NCBI RefSeq assembly: GCF_000699445.3
Contig: NC_067196.1
Location: 32,074,616 to 32,138,615 of the forward strand
Origin: Schistosoma haematobium
Taxonomy: Eukaryota; Platyhelminthes; Trematoda; Strigeidida; Schistosomatidae
Direction: 5' to 3'
DNA length: 64,000 bases
Part shown: in pieces, positions 54,401 through 64,000 of the stretch
Position numbering within the stretch: position 1 is the stretch's first letter
Layout of the letters: each line of letters begins with the position of its first letter
Translations under genes and position numbers: made by a program
The notes under the pieces: model-generated
What the model saw: the letters and a program-made list of their open reading frames with translations, nothing else
The model's database searches: none
Told to the model about the DNA's origin: nothing

Positions 54401-57400
54401 AGTTATAGACTACAATTTATATTTATTTTTATTTTAATAATTATAAAAAGTAGTAATATTTTGTAAGCAATGATGGATAGTGGCTAGCAGTGGAATCCAA
54501 GACACTCGTTTCGTCCTCTTTGAGACTCATCAGCTGGATGTACCTGCATCTCAGAGTTGATGTTCACTCTGGGACACGAACCCAGTACCATTCACTTTAA
54601 ACACCATCACGTTATCCACTTAGCAACTGTATCATGATAGCCACTTGGGGGTAAAGTATTGAATTCACTTGATGTTGTTTACTTGTATCTCTTGATCGTT
54701 ATTTAGGACTGCGATTGACTCAGTAGCTGAGTGGATAACGCGTTGGCGTTTGAAGCGAGTGTTGTTGAGTTCGAGTCCCAGAGTGAACATCAACTCTTAG
54801 ATGCAGGTACATCCGGCCGACGAGTCCCAAATAGGACGAAACGCGCGTCTTGGTTCCCACTGCTAGCCACCATCCATCATTGCTTACAAAAAGCTTGTGA
54901 ATTAAGGCGATATCGAGGCATACGCACAGTATGCACATATGCCAATAACAGACTGATCAATTGCAGTCTTAACCCTCAATGGGAAGATACAAGCCAAACA
55001 ATATCAAGTGAAAAGTAGTAATAGCGAGTAGTATCATGAAAGTACAATACTCTTCAAATGAATTAAATTAAATATTTCATAGATACACTGATGTAATTTA
55101 TAGTTTTATTTGAATATGTATTATTGTTATCAATAGTTGATAAAAGTCAATTGAAAGTTGTTTATCTCATTGAATAAACGTTTAATGTGATCATTTCATA
55201 AATAACTAACTGTTCCAGCAAAATATAAATTCACTACTTTGAATTTATTCATTTTTTAAACCTTAGAATATTGGAGAACTTCAAATGGCCTATCATTGTT
55301 TATATCTCTCTATTATGAATGATAATAATCATGCAGAAGCATACAATAATTTAGGTGTACTAGAACAGAAATGTGGGAATATAGATATGGTAAGAATATA
55401 TCAAAACGAATAAAATTTATATAAATTGTTATGTGAAATCATTGTCGAAATTATCATTGGTTATTCTGTTACTTTTTTTAAAACACAAGAGATTAATCAG
55501 TTTTGAAGGCGAACACTAAGTCTGATTTTTTTCAAAGTAAAAAGTAACATCGATGCAATACATTATTGATTACTGATGTGATTTGTATGCAAGATCAAGT
55601 ATTGGAAACATCGGGTAAAACCTATCCAAATATATTCTAGTGTAGTGAACGAGAACGCATATGGAAAAAATCCTATGTATTTGAATACAAAGTTACAGAA
55701 CATTTTAGTAAAATCTGAGAACTATACAGTAAATACTTCATTTGCAAAATGTCAATCGATCGTCTCAGACTTCATTATTCTTTCGTTACCACACCAATCA
55801 TCCTTTGTTCTCGTTCTTTTTTTGATCTTCTTCACCTTCTGCCTCCAGGCATTTCACTTTCGGTTGGTGATACATACTACTTATATCTGTCGACATCAGT
55901 AGCACACACCACACTAGCATAGACGTTACATTGACTTTAAGTATTGAGGTTGTTCATGTATTTCTGTGTTCTCGTTTCATTTTTTCATATTTTCCTGTTA
56001 ACTTTAATTATTTGTTTAGATTTGTTTTCAGTGCAACTTTTTACCGTTTATTCTAGAGAATTTTGTCCTCATCTTGCGAATTCAGTGTAGTAACTTTGTT
56101 TGATATATTGTTGTTTCTGTCTGAATTGTTACTGTAAATGAAATTGCCGATCAGCACAACTATTGTCTAATATATAATAAAGATAGATATTTTATAAAAC
56201 AAAACGTGTATATCCGCTCTTACAGTGAGGCTAATGTATGATCTGATATAAGTACCAAAGATTGGAGCTTTGATGCTCAAAAAACCAAGGATGCGGTTAG
56301 AGAGGTTAATATGATGAAAAATGTTGTATTACAAATTGTCACAAGATCAATCGTTGCCTCATATCCACTTTTCCATCTTGATTTGTATATTTTAATTTTA
56401 GGCTAAAGAATTATATAAAACATCATGTCAGTTAACCTTTGATTTGTTTGAACCACATCACAATTTAGCTTTTCTAACAGAAACTGTAAGTTAACCAAAA
56501 CTTTTTTCCTAAAAGTTATTAAGATGAATTCTGACTTTTGATTTTGTGATTTTATGGAAGGTAAGTTTTATTAGGTATTGATATCAGCTGAATAATCGAA
56601 TGTTTTTATCATCGTCATCTTGATCCAACACATGATCGAATCCAAAACCATGGAATCTTGGAATGAGAGCGATAACTTCAAGTTATCGACTCAGGATCCA
56701 ACGATCCACATTTTCAGTCGCTTCATTCAATTTCTGATGTACCTTCATCTTAATTGAAAGTAAATGATCAGTTAGTTTAGCTCACGCTATAGTCAGATTC
56801 ATATGTCAAGGCTTTCTATTCCAACTTTTGGATACATTGTTAAAATCGTATAACTAAATTTTAAAAATAGGTGTTTACTTATTAGGTAGATCAGCTTAAA
56901 AGTAAATTTTCTTAAGTAAATGGTTGTTTACCGCTTGGGATGTTTTTCGACAAATATTTCCATGGTATTTATCCTAATAAAACGGGATTGTTATGAAGGA
57001 TTATTTCAGTGAAATTTTTCATTAAACTGAACGATGAGCAGAGCATTTCTGAAAGAAATGAAAATATTATGTCTCACTGAGTAGAGGTAACATTCTGTCA
57101 GTTTATGACTTTATGATAAGCTAACTTTTTAAGTAATAAATATAGACAAATTTAAGTTTCGATAATGTAATAAGAAGACAAAGATTATCAGAGCTATGTG
57201 ATATATTAGCGCAATACATTTCGAACAATCTGATCACACATAATACACTTGTTAAGAACATTTATATATAAAAAATAAAAGGTTAACTAGACTAGAAATG
57301 GGGTAAGAGTTCTGATAATCTTCATCTTCTTATTAAATTATCGAAATTTATCAAAGGAAATAATTGCTTTAAATCTAAGTTTGTATTCATTCACTATTTA

Positions 57401-59571
57401 ATCTGTTTTGTTTTGATTTATTATGTAAACTTATATACTTACGCCTCTTACTCCCAATGGAGCATAGGCCGCCGACCAACATTCTCCAATCCACTATGTC
57501 CTGGGCCTTCCTTTCCAGTTCTATCCTATTTTTGTTTATTCTTCTCATGTCTATCTCCATTTCTCGACGTATTGTGTTCTTTGGTGTTCCTCTTTTCCTT
57601 CGGTCTTGAGGATTCCATGTGAGGGCTTTCCTTGTTGAGCAGTCAGGTGTTTTACTCATTGTATGTCCTATCCACTTCCAGTGCTTCTTCCTGATTTCTT
57701 CTTCTGCTGGAATCTGGTTTATATACACGCTATTTATCTTCTGAAGGTCATTAAAATGTCCAAAGTTGATATTTCTATTCAGTAAGATATAACAATCAGA
57801 TATTGTTTTTTTGAATTAATTTATTTAAAATTAAAAAAAGAAAATCTTTTTAAGAAAATTTATCACAAAAATACACTACAAATTTTATAATACAAAATCA
57901 GCTATTTTATTTTACATTTTAATTTATCATAAATATTGCGTAAAATTAATTATTTACAAAAAACAAACAAACTAGTGATTAGTAACTAGTTACTGATTGT
58001 GAATTGAAGCATTTCATGCTTAAATATTAGCTAAACTATTTAGAAACTACAAATTCAAATAGGCGGGGGGGAGGTTGTGTGTGTATGTACGTGTATGTTG
58101 TTTTAATAGTTGGTAAACCAAATACAAGTACATACAAAAATTATATATGTACTGCTTGTTCTTTTATTTTTTTTTCTCTTTAAAAAAATGCAGATAAAAT
58201 TTTCATTTTCAAGTAATATATATTACGCTGTTAGAAAAAAAAATTAATGTTCGGGTAAAGTAGAGAATTATTCACTGTGTTTAAAATATCATTTTATTAT
58301 TTTCATTATTGAAATGTCATAATTTTGTAAAATGAGTGTAAATAAAAAGGATACTAAAAAAATATTTTGTGACATTTTATAATTTGGTGAAAATTTCATC
58401 TATACAAACTTTTATCTAATAGGCTTTGTTTGTTATACAATTTGGTGTAGTAGTAGGGGTTGAATGAATTTATAAACTATAATAAATAATATATTAATTT
58501 ATATAATAAAAAAGTGGTTTACAAGTTATGGTTGAATTATGTTGAAAAATTGTTTTGTATATGAATAGTTGAACATTATAAGTTTTTATTCATGTTAGAT
58601 GAAATTTATTAAGAAGCAAACTTTTTGAATAATTTTCTCTAAATATGGTTTCAATAGTTCCTAATTTATCTCCGGGTATATTACGTCAGAAACGTGATTT
58701 AAAATGAACAAAAAAATATTTAAATATTTCTTGAGTTATGTGCTCAGTTCTTTGCTAATAATTTTATGCTAATTAAATTACATCACATTTTATTAAATAA
58801 GTGGTTTTTAACAGCATAAACTTTGTTTCCATCAGGGGAGAATAGATGATCTTTATCTTAAAGGTGATAAGCATTGATAATGTTATCAACTGAGTGATTA
58901 ATTATCTAAATAAGTTACTTTAACAATGTTTATAAGAAACCTAGTTAGATTATTTAAGAATAAGAATTCGAATTAAAAATAACTTTTATTGCGAACTACA
59001 ATAAACTTGAAAATCATTCAAAATTAAAGAATACTGAACTGCTCTATTATTTCTATTCAGGACTTATCAGTAGTGTTTACTTATCATCTCGTATTGAAAC
59101 AAACATCGGTATTTCTGGCATATCTAGTATGTGTGATACTATATATCCAATAATCCATATTTCCAAGTTTAGTCAAATGACTAATATAGCAGACAGTTAT
59201 CCATTGTTATAACTGATATGACTGACTTTATGACGAAAACTTTACTAATTTATAAGCCACTTATTTTGAATACATGTTTCTTTAATTTTTAGTTTGATTT
59301 CATACACTGTCTGTAACTGGAGTAATAATGATCTGAGTGTTCATTTGATCAACAACTAATTTTAATTACTTTGTTTTTTTTGTGTTAACTTAAACAAACT
59401 ATTCTATTATTGATCATTTAATGATTCGATTTTTTGTAATTTTTTCTGTTACAGCTTGGTGAATTACAAACAAGTTATAATTTAACAAAATATTCATTAA
59501 ATTTATTTCCAAATCATAAAGATTTACAGAATCTATTATTTCGTTTAAAAGAACATTTTACTTCAATTTGA
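42794..59571 (+). CDS. TTC8: TTC8/BBS8, BBSome TPR subunit, complete
   Basis: Exons: 42794-42895, 42934-43115, 43155-43299, 44716-44896, 44933-45008, 47154-47352, 47884-48023, 49821-49992, 55267-55389, 56402-56485 and 59455-59571. Phases agree throughout and yield 506 residues plus stop, against about 515 in vertebrates. Matches to BBS8 in order: the N-terminal helical repeat ([17 protein letters not shown]), a Pro/Thr-rich linker with [18 protein letters not shown], the conserved NWWW, then successive TPRs ([77 protein letters not shown]). BBS8 is part of the BBSome, which moves membrane cargo in cilia; in flukes, sensory and flame-cell cilia are likely sites (inference). Introns 1, 2 and 4 are 38, 39 and 36 nt; the rest run from 0.5 to 5.3 kb. 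Intron 7 is GC-AG and intron 1 appears to end in TG. The ATG fits the family N-terminus. Confidence 0.95.
44280..44470 (+). repeat. Possible copy of the short insertion family (right half)
   Basis: The blocks 'tcctgatgcatactactcaaatctgactac' (in parts) and the pyrimidine-rich stretch before it resemble 1975-2140 and 55750-55918. The match is weak. It lies in TTC8 intron 3. Confidence 0.35.
48112..48705 (-). mobile_element. RTE family C 3' fragment in TTC8 intron 7
   Basis: The minus strand encodes the LINE C-terminal region: [68 protein letters not shown] and [18 protein letters not shown], with an open frame of 156 codons (48669-48199). The 3' end is a (GTAA)n tail, read on the plus strand as 'cttacttacttacgcc'. 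It is 5'-truncated with no RT core and is better preserved than the copy at 30.1-30.96 kb. Confidence 0.88.
50765..51030 (+). repeat. Type II hammerhead SINE, decayed
   Basis: It contains the repeat flank 'ttttgtggatattatagtag', a decayed body, a hammerhead remnant at about 50918-50964 and the tail 'ccatggtggtctagcttcaa'. In the core, CTGAGGA has become TTGAGGA and CGAAAC has become CAAAAT, so it should not cleave. It lies in TTC8 intron 8. Confidence 0.7.
51365..51406. repeat. (ATT)n microsatellite
   Basis: A trinucleotide run within TTC8 intron 8, interrupted only at its left end. Confidence 0.9.
51470..51685 (-). repeat. Type II hammerhead SINE with A and B boxes
   Basis: On the minus strand it has an A box (TGGTCCAGAGG), a B box (GGTTCGAATC), then a hammerhead at 51569-51523 and the tail to about 51475. 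The core CTGAGGA, stem II and GTC are kept, but an extra T splits the GAAA element (reading GTAAA), and stem I has one mismatch. Cleavage is doubtful. Confidence 0.75.
53340..53650 (+). repeat. Sm-alpha-like hammerhead SINE, copy 1 (decayed)
   Basis: The sequence includes 'aagtggataacgtgatggtg' (A-box region), 'ggattcgtgtcccagag' (B-box region) and 'gaacatcaactctgagatgc'. The hammerhead spans 53589-53633: CTGACGA and GAAA are present, but stem II is weak (GTTT against GGAT) and the cleavage triplet is ATC. The same sequence is present inverted at 54470-54720. Confidence 0.75.
53998..54125 (+). repeat. 3' remnant of the type II SINE
   Basis: Only 'ggatgaaatggctgtctagtg' and the tail through 'ctcatgatctcaaccattga' remain. 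No hammerhead core is left. Confidence 0.7.
54470..54720 (-). repeat. Sm-alpha-like hammerhead SINE, copy 2 (inverted)
   Basis: This is the reverse complement of copy 1 with few differences, and it shares with copy 1 the flank 'attgaattcacttgatgttg'. It faces copy 1 across about 0.8 kb and adjoins copy 3 head to head near 54715. Confidence 0.8.
54495..54539 (-). ncRNA. Hammerhead ribozyme, intact core
   Basis: On the minus strand, stem I is ATCCAG/TTGGAT, the core is CTGATGA, stem II is GTCT...GGAC, then CGAAA and a GTC triplet. All invariant bases are present; stem III is minimal. It is antisense within TTC8 intron 8. Confidence 0.82.
54709..55015 (+). repeat. Sm-alpha-like hammerhead SINE, copy 3
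   Basis: A textbook A box TAGCTGAGTGG (54724-54734) and B box GTTCGAGTCC (54769-54778) are followed by a hammerhead at 54811-54855 and the tail 'cccactgctagccaccatcc'. The core reads CCGACGA instead of CTGACGA (the invariant U4 is C), so cleavage is probably lost although GAAA, stem II and GTC are kept. The downstream part to about 55015 also occurs, inverted, at about 53340-53450. Confidence 0.82.
55635..55918 (+). repeat. Copy of the short non-autonomous insertion family
   Basis: It is colinear with 1858-2144 ('gttacagaacattttagtaaaatct', in parts, 'gcaaaatgtc', 'tcagacttcatt', 'agtagcacacaccaca'). It lies in TTC8 intron 9. An 85-codon open frame here (55645-55902) is incidental. Confidence 0.6.
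57425..57722 (-). mobile_element. RTE family C 3' fragment in TTC8 intron 10
   Basis: The minus strand encodes [21 protein letters not shown] and [21 protein letters not shown]. The 3' end is at the 'cttacgcctcttactccc' side. It shows the uninterrupted site into which the LTR element at 34907 inserted elsewhere. Confidence 0.82.
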
Positions 59572-59661
59572 TGATGATGTAATACATATATATTTGTGAA
59601 AATTAAAACAAAAAATATAGAATATTCATATTTGCATTACTGATTAAATGCTTATTCTATA

Positions 59662-59667
59662 AATAAA
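59662..59667 (+). terminator. Candidate TTC8 polyadenylation signal
   Basis: AATAAA lies 91 bases after the TTC8 stop codon and just before the SINE. Use is inferred from position only. Confidence 0.5.
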
Positions 59668-59689
59668 TACTTATGTTCAGAAGGGGTTT

Positions 59690-59855
59690 TGTGGAGATTT
59701 TAGAAATTTCACTGGCTTCGAATGTCGCAGGGTGCGGGATCGTGGATGCACACTGCTGAGGAGTCCCATACTAGGACGAGACGGCCGTTTACTGCTTCCA
59801 TGTTTTCCATGGTGGTCTAGCTTCAATTGACCCATGATTTCAATCAATGAAATAC
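59690..59855 (+). repeat. Type II hammerhead SINE, 5'-truncated
   Basis: It begins in the B-box region ('ggcttcgaatgtc'), then a hammerhead at about 59749-59794 and the tail. CTGAGGA and stem II are intact, but GAAA is GAGA and the triplet is GTT, so activity is unlikely. It sits 120 bases past the TTC8 stop. Confidence 0.75.
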
Positions 59856-62800
59856 TTATATTTAATATTAATTATTTGCATTTGTTTATATAAATATATC
59901 AATATAAATGATCAATATTTGTTTGATATAAAGTGTTTTAACCATATATCCAAAATATCCCTATGATTTGGTGTTTTGGTGTTTGGATTTAATTATCCTC
60001 TAGATATTTCAACTATATATCTGTTTTTTTTTTGCTTGTTTTTAACACATTATTATGTCAATTAATTGCATAATCTATTCAACTGTGTTTATGAAAATTT
60101 TTTAACTATCTGTTGTACAAGTTATAAAAATGCTCAATTACAGACATCGTGGTTGTTGGCAATATGTCTATTGCTAGACTGTTAACTTCTAACCAGAGAT
60201 CACTAAATATTTGTAGTCAGGATCAACTAAAAAGTAAGAAATGAAAAGTTGTTGAAATACTTTGTGTTGAGAATTCTGTATTTTACCAACAATATAATAC
60301 TCAATAAAGCTAATAATAATAATGATGATAATACGAGTATATTTCTATTTATGTAGAATGTGTTTAAATTGAGGTTTCATATCAGTGTCGTTTTTTCAGT
60401 ATAATTCATAGAAGTTGAAATATTAACAAAAAAAACACACATTTATTGAAAGATTAATAAGCTGTTAATCAATTAGTGATCTCACCATAATAAAATAATT
60501 GGTGACTGAAATTTTATACCTTCAAGAAATAAAGGTAAATTTCATCGTGAAGATCATTTTAAACACTTTTATATAGATGTTCAATATCTGATGTGAAGAT
60601 CTAAATCAATCTAAAATCTACAGTTTATTTCATAAGATGACAAGGAATTACTTTAAAGGTGCATTAATGTAAGTGGTCTTTATTAAGCTACTCTCCATCC
60701 ATGGGATATTATCACCTAATTTAATATTCACTATTGATAACAATTTATTAACTTTCAAATCATTACGTGTTGGTAATTTAAAAGCTTAATATCCTTTGAT
60801 TACTAATTAATGTTATTAATTAGTTCTTGAAGACTTTCGTAAACATGATTTGAAAATAGTTCAGAAAATTGGTGCGGTTTCATTTTTTAGTTGATTTACT
60901 TATACCTAATATTTGTAGTGTAGGTTTACTTACTAATTGACTATTTATATTCTTCGTCCTTTATTTGATTAACCTTGCATTCATTGGCATTTACTATTTT
61001 CGGAATTTCCCGAAAACATATGGTTAGGTGGAAAGTTTCACAATGTTGTATTTCTGTAATTTTACAATTTTTCTATTCAGAAGTGAATACATTGAAGTTG
61101 TAAAAGAATCATTCAAAAAATGGCAAATAATTCATTAGTTTAATGGTAGTTTTCTTACCTTGCTTTAGAATTTTTATTTAATTTAGAGTATTATGAGCAA
61201 GATTTAATTACAGACAATAGAGGATTAAATGGGTATACAATACTTCTGATTTGTCAAAGTCAACTAATTCAGTAGCCTGTATAAAACGTATTTTTAACAA
61301 GATTCGGCAACATTTTGGTTAAGAGTTCCCCCTTCATATGAAAGTAATACTTCAGAAATAATTCAAAGCTCTGATGACCTTGAAAGTTCCAACTAAAATT
61401 AGTTAATATCTAATTGTATAGATTAATAATCCACTATTAACCTTCAGTTATTAAATTGTGTACTCAATGGTTCAAGGATCTAACAGTGTAATTAAGTAGA
61501 TCGAGACCTTGAGAACCTTAAATTTGTTGGTTTGCATCTGGTTTTATCAATGAAATTGATACAACACTTTCTATACTGTAATTCAAGCACAGAGTATAAA
61601 GACATGCAGCCATAAGAAAATGGATATCATCGATGAACGAAAAGTGAGAAGATAAGAAGATGGTCAGTAAAATAAGTTGAAAGTCTTCAAATGTACTTTT
61701 CGCTAACACTACTCTATTATTCAAATTTAGATGAACAGTAACAAAATTTCATTAGTCCTTTATTTTTCAGACGCATCAAGAGTATAATGTCTTTAATGCT
61801 TTCATTAAAACATGAATTTACGACTACAACCACATGCATTAAAAGCTTGTTATATTAATACGTAGTTAGATTAGGATCTTCATTTTTATTCCTTAAAGCG
61901 GTTAAAACATTTTGTATATAGATGTATAGAAGTAGTTAATGTGTATTCACACCCATTCACACACTAAAAAAATATTATTTGGGCGAATATACGCAATTTT
62001 GGTCAAAATAAATAATTAAATATACTGCATTCATGAAAACGTTGCAGGCTTATTAGAATAATACTTGATAGCCTATTGTTCTTTTCTTCTATTCATTTAT
62101 TCTTTTTGTTATGAAAGATTCTAAAAGCTTTTTGTATTACTTACATAATTTAATTCACCATTAACTTACGTATGAATTTATACTGAAACGAGTATTTTGT
62201 TACTATGACAAATGATTTTCACACAGGTTCCAAAAATTAGTTCATTTTAGTCTTTCTTACATTTTTTTTCATTGACTTAGTTCATATTTGTGATTTGTAA
62301 GTTTATTTTCAAGAAATGATGTATAGTGATAGAGGAATACAGATGTAACCAGGCACATTTGATGCTTGTTATGAATAAATGACAAATGAACTGTTTCCCA
62401 CTAAATTGTTAGTAAGTATTGATGAATTATACATTATATTTAGCCTTATTTCATTCAAAATAATATATATAACTAATTTCATTCGTACTTTTGTTGATTT
62501 ATCTCAAATGTGTTTCATATTACGTGTTGGATGATTGTAAGTAATTCAAATGAAGCTCTCAGGTTGTATCTAGCATTTGTAAGTACTTGTAAGTAAAGCC
62601 ATTTAGAGTATCTAATGTATTCAATGTTAAATTAATGATTCAGGCTCAGTTTTCTGAGCAACAATCTTTGACATTCATAAATGAAAAATTTTACTTATCT
62701 TGCGGATTTTAATCAAATGTCAATTAAAGTAAAAAAGAGTTACAGAATGACAGTGAGCAACTATGAGATGTTGATCAAAGTAAAGTTTTATATTTTGTAT

Positions 62801-63180
62801 AATGAATAAAAATAATCTAACGTCTAACCTAACAGGCGTTTATTTCCTCTTATTCTACAATTGGTGATTAGCCATATAAAACAGCTATATAGTTAAGAGG
62901 AGATGAAATATTTAATATTGGGGAAGTAATTGAAGTGTCAATGAAAAATGACAAACTGATTGGGAATCACAGTGTATATTCGAATAAAAATCATTCTTGA
63001 TATTATGTTAGTGATAAAAACGTAATAAATAATATAAATATATAATTGTACTTATCGTTAGCGAGATGAAATTTAAAGATAAGAACAGATAAGAACAAGC
63101 ACAAATTGAATAACATGGATAAGGTCAATTTTGTTCTTTTTGATACAACTTAAATAGATAAATTTAACATTCTAATCAGA
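59856..63180. other. No recognised feature
   Basis: AT-rich intergenic sequence of about 3.3 kb with small AAT runs (near 60310). The few open frames are short and have no supporting signals. Confidence 0.35.
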
Positions 63181-63182
63181 GA

Positions 63183-63410
63183 AAGGTTTTGTAGATATTA
63201 TAGTAATTCAATAATTGAATTCATGAGGCGATTGAAGCTAGACCACCATGAAAACTCTGGAGGCACTGGACGGCCTTATCGTCCCAGTATGAGACTCCTC
63301 AGCAGTGCACACTCACGACCCCAGTCTTGCACGCGAACGCTTAACCTCTAAACCACTGAGCCGGCATCCAACAGTGTTCATGTCCAATTTCAACCAATCC
63401 ACGAAATTGT
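63183..63410 (-). repeat. Type II hammerhead SINE, B box deleted
   Basis: On the minus strand, the A box (TGGTTTAGAGG) is kept, the B box is missing, and a hammerhead lies at 63308-63263. Stem I is perfect (GCACTG/CAGTGC) and CTGAGGA and GTC are kept, but GAAAC reads GATAA, changing the invariant A14, so cleavage should be lost. Confidence 0.75.
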
Positions 63411-63549
63411 GCTACCGTCAACCATTGTCTTCAGTTATTTACTATTTCACAACAGACCTGGTTAAACTCCACTGGTAACTGCTTCTCATTAGAACTCCAG
63501 GAAATACCTCTTGGAGACCATTACTAGTAAGCATATGATGATTATAATC

Positions 63550-63620
63550 AGAGAGGGGTTTTGTGGATATTATGGTAATTTAATAATTGAATTCATGAGT
63601 CAATTGAAATTAATGTAAAT
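63550..63620 (-). repeat. Tail remnant of the type II SINE
   Basis: 'gggttttgtggatattatgg' and 'ttcatgagtcaattgaa' are the reverse complement of the family tail. Nothing else of the repeat remains. Confidence 0.65.
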
Positions 63621-63897
63621 TTAAACTATTGTTGATTATGTGATAGTGAAATGTTTCCTAAGCCAAAGTTTATTTCAAACATTTACTCATTATTAATACT
63701 TACAATCCTTTTTAATCTAGTTTTTTTATGATTAAAAATAGACTGGTCTATGTTTTGCTAGTTAATTAGAAAAGAAATTACTTTTAATTTAATAACTCTC
63801 AAATACACCCACATTCCTTTCAAAAAATTATTTTATTATCTAACATATTTTGATAAAGGCTTTCATCTACTATCATTTTTGGTAAGGTAAATGAAAA

Positions 63898-64000
63898 AGT
63901 AACTCCGCCTGTAGCTCTTCTAGAGTTACTGCCGGTCCCAAGCCCGGGTAAAGGAGGAGGGTTGGGCATGGGGTTAGCGTCCCCATCCCGTAGAAAACTA
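63898..64000 (+). mobile_element. 5' end of an RTE-type LINE, runs off the edge
   Basis: 'ggtcccaagcccgggtaaag' and 'ggagggttgggcatggggtt' form a 5' leader I associate from memory with RTE-type LINEs of flukes and other invertebrates. The coding part would start beyond position 64000. Confidence 0.55.

Noticed and set aside
55645..55902. 85-codon plus-strand frame in TTC8 intron 9
   Set aside because: It coincides with a dispersed repeat whose other copies do not keep the frame.

Overview
The window is AT-rich, intron-rich eukaryotic DNA, almost certainly from a blood fluke (Schistosoma or a close relative). The evidence is the mix of schistosome-type mobile elements: RTE/SR2-like LINEs, Penelope-like elements, a Boudicca/CsRn1-type Ty3/gypsy element, and SINE-like repeats with hammerhead ribozymes. 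The best-resolved gene also has the typical fluke layout of tiny 5' introns followed by long 3' introns. The species call is inference; no database was searched.

Three host genes can be resolved exon by exon. (1) A PLD3-like phospholipase D family gene lies on the minus strand, with five exons between 13297 and 3520. It carries the first HKD motif; the C-terminal half, with the second HKD, is not found and probably lies beyond the left edge. (2) A complete Rap1-type small GTPase of 184 residues lies on the minus strand (29271 to 24357) in three exons, with the Rap-specific Thr61 and a CCCL prenylation box. (3) A complete TTC8/BBS8 gene, a TPR subunit of the ciliary BBSome, lies on the plus strand (42794 to 59571) in eleven exons encoding 506 residues. 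The first two TTC8 introns and the fourth are only 36-39 nt. Intron 7 is GC-AG, Rap1 intron 1 is GC-AG, and TTC8 intron 1 appears to lack an AG acceptor. I see no functional link between the three genes.

The rest is largely mobile DNA. A nearly full-length but broken RTE/SR2-like element (7847-12262) sits in PLD3 intron 1, and a deleted copy (846-3445) sits in intron 5. Between 13.4 and 24 kb are RTE remnants, a Penelope-like fragment, a solo LTR with ATAC target duplication, a 553-bp inverted repeat of Penelope-like sequence, and a mini-RTE made only of 5' and 3' ends. Rap1 intron 2 holds a second RTE family. Between 30 and 34.9 kb is an old CR1/jockey-like LINE. At 34907-39766 a Ty3/gypsy element with two identical 320-bp LTRs and a GGAG duplication is nested inside an older RTE-type fragment. 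Its gag-pol junction has a textbook -1 frameshift signal, yet its reverse transcriptase has lost a catalytic aspartate.

The TTC8 introns and flanks carry most of the hammerhead SINE copies. Eight motif copies are present in the window; two look structurally intact (6919-6964 plus, 54495-54539 minus). Stretches where nothing is recognised are listed as such.
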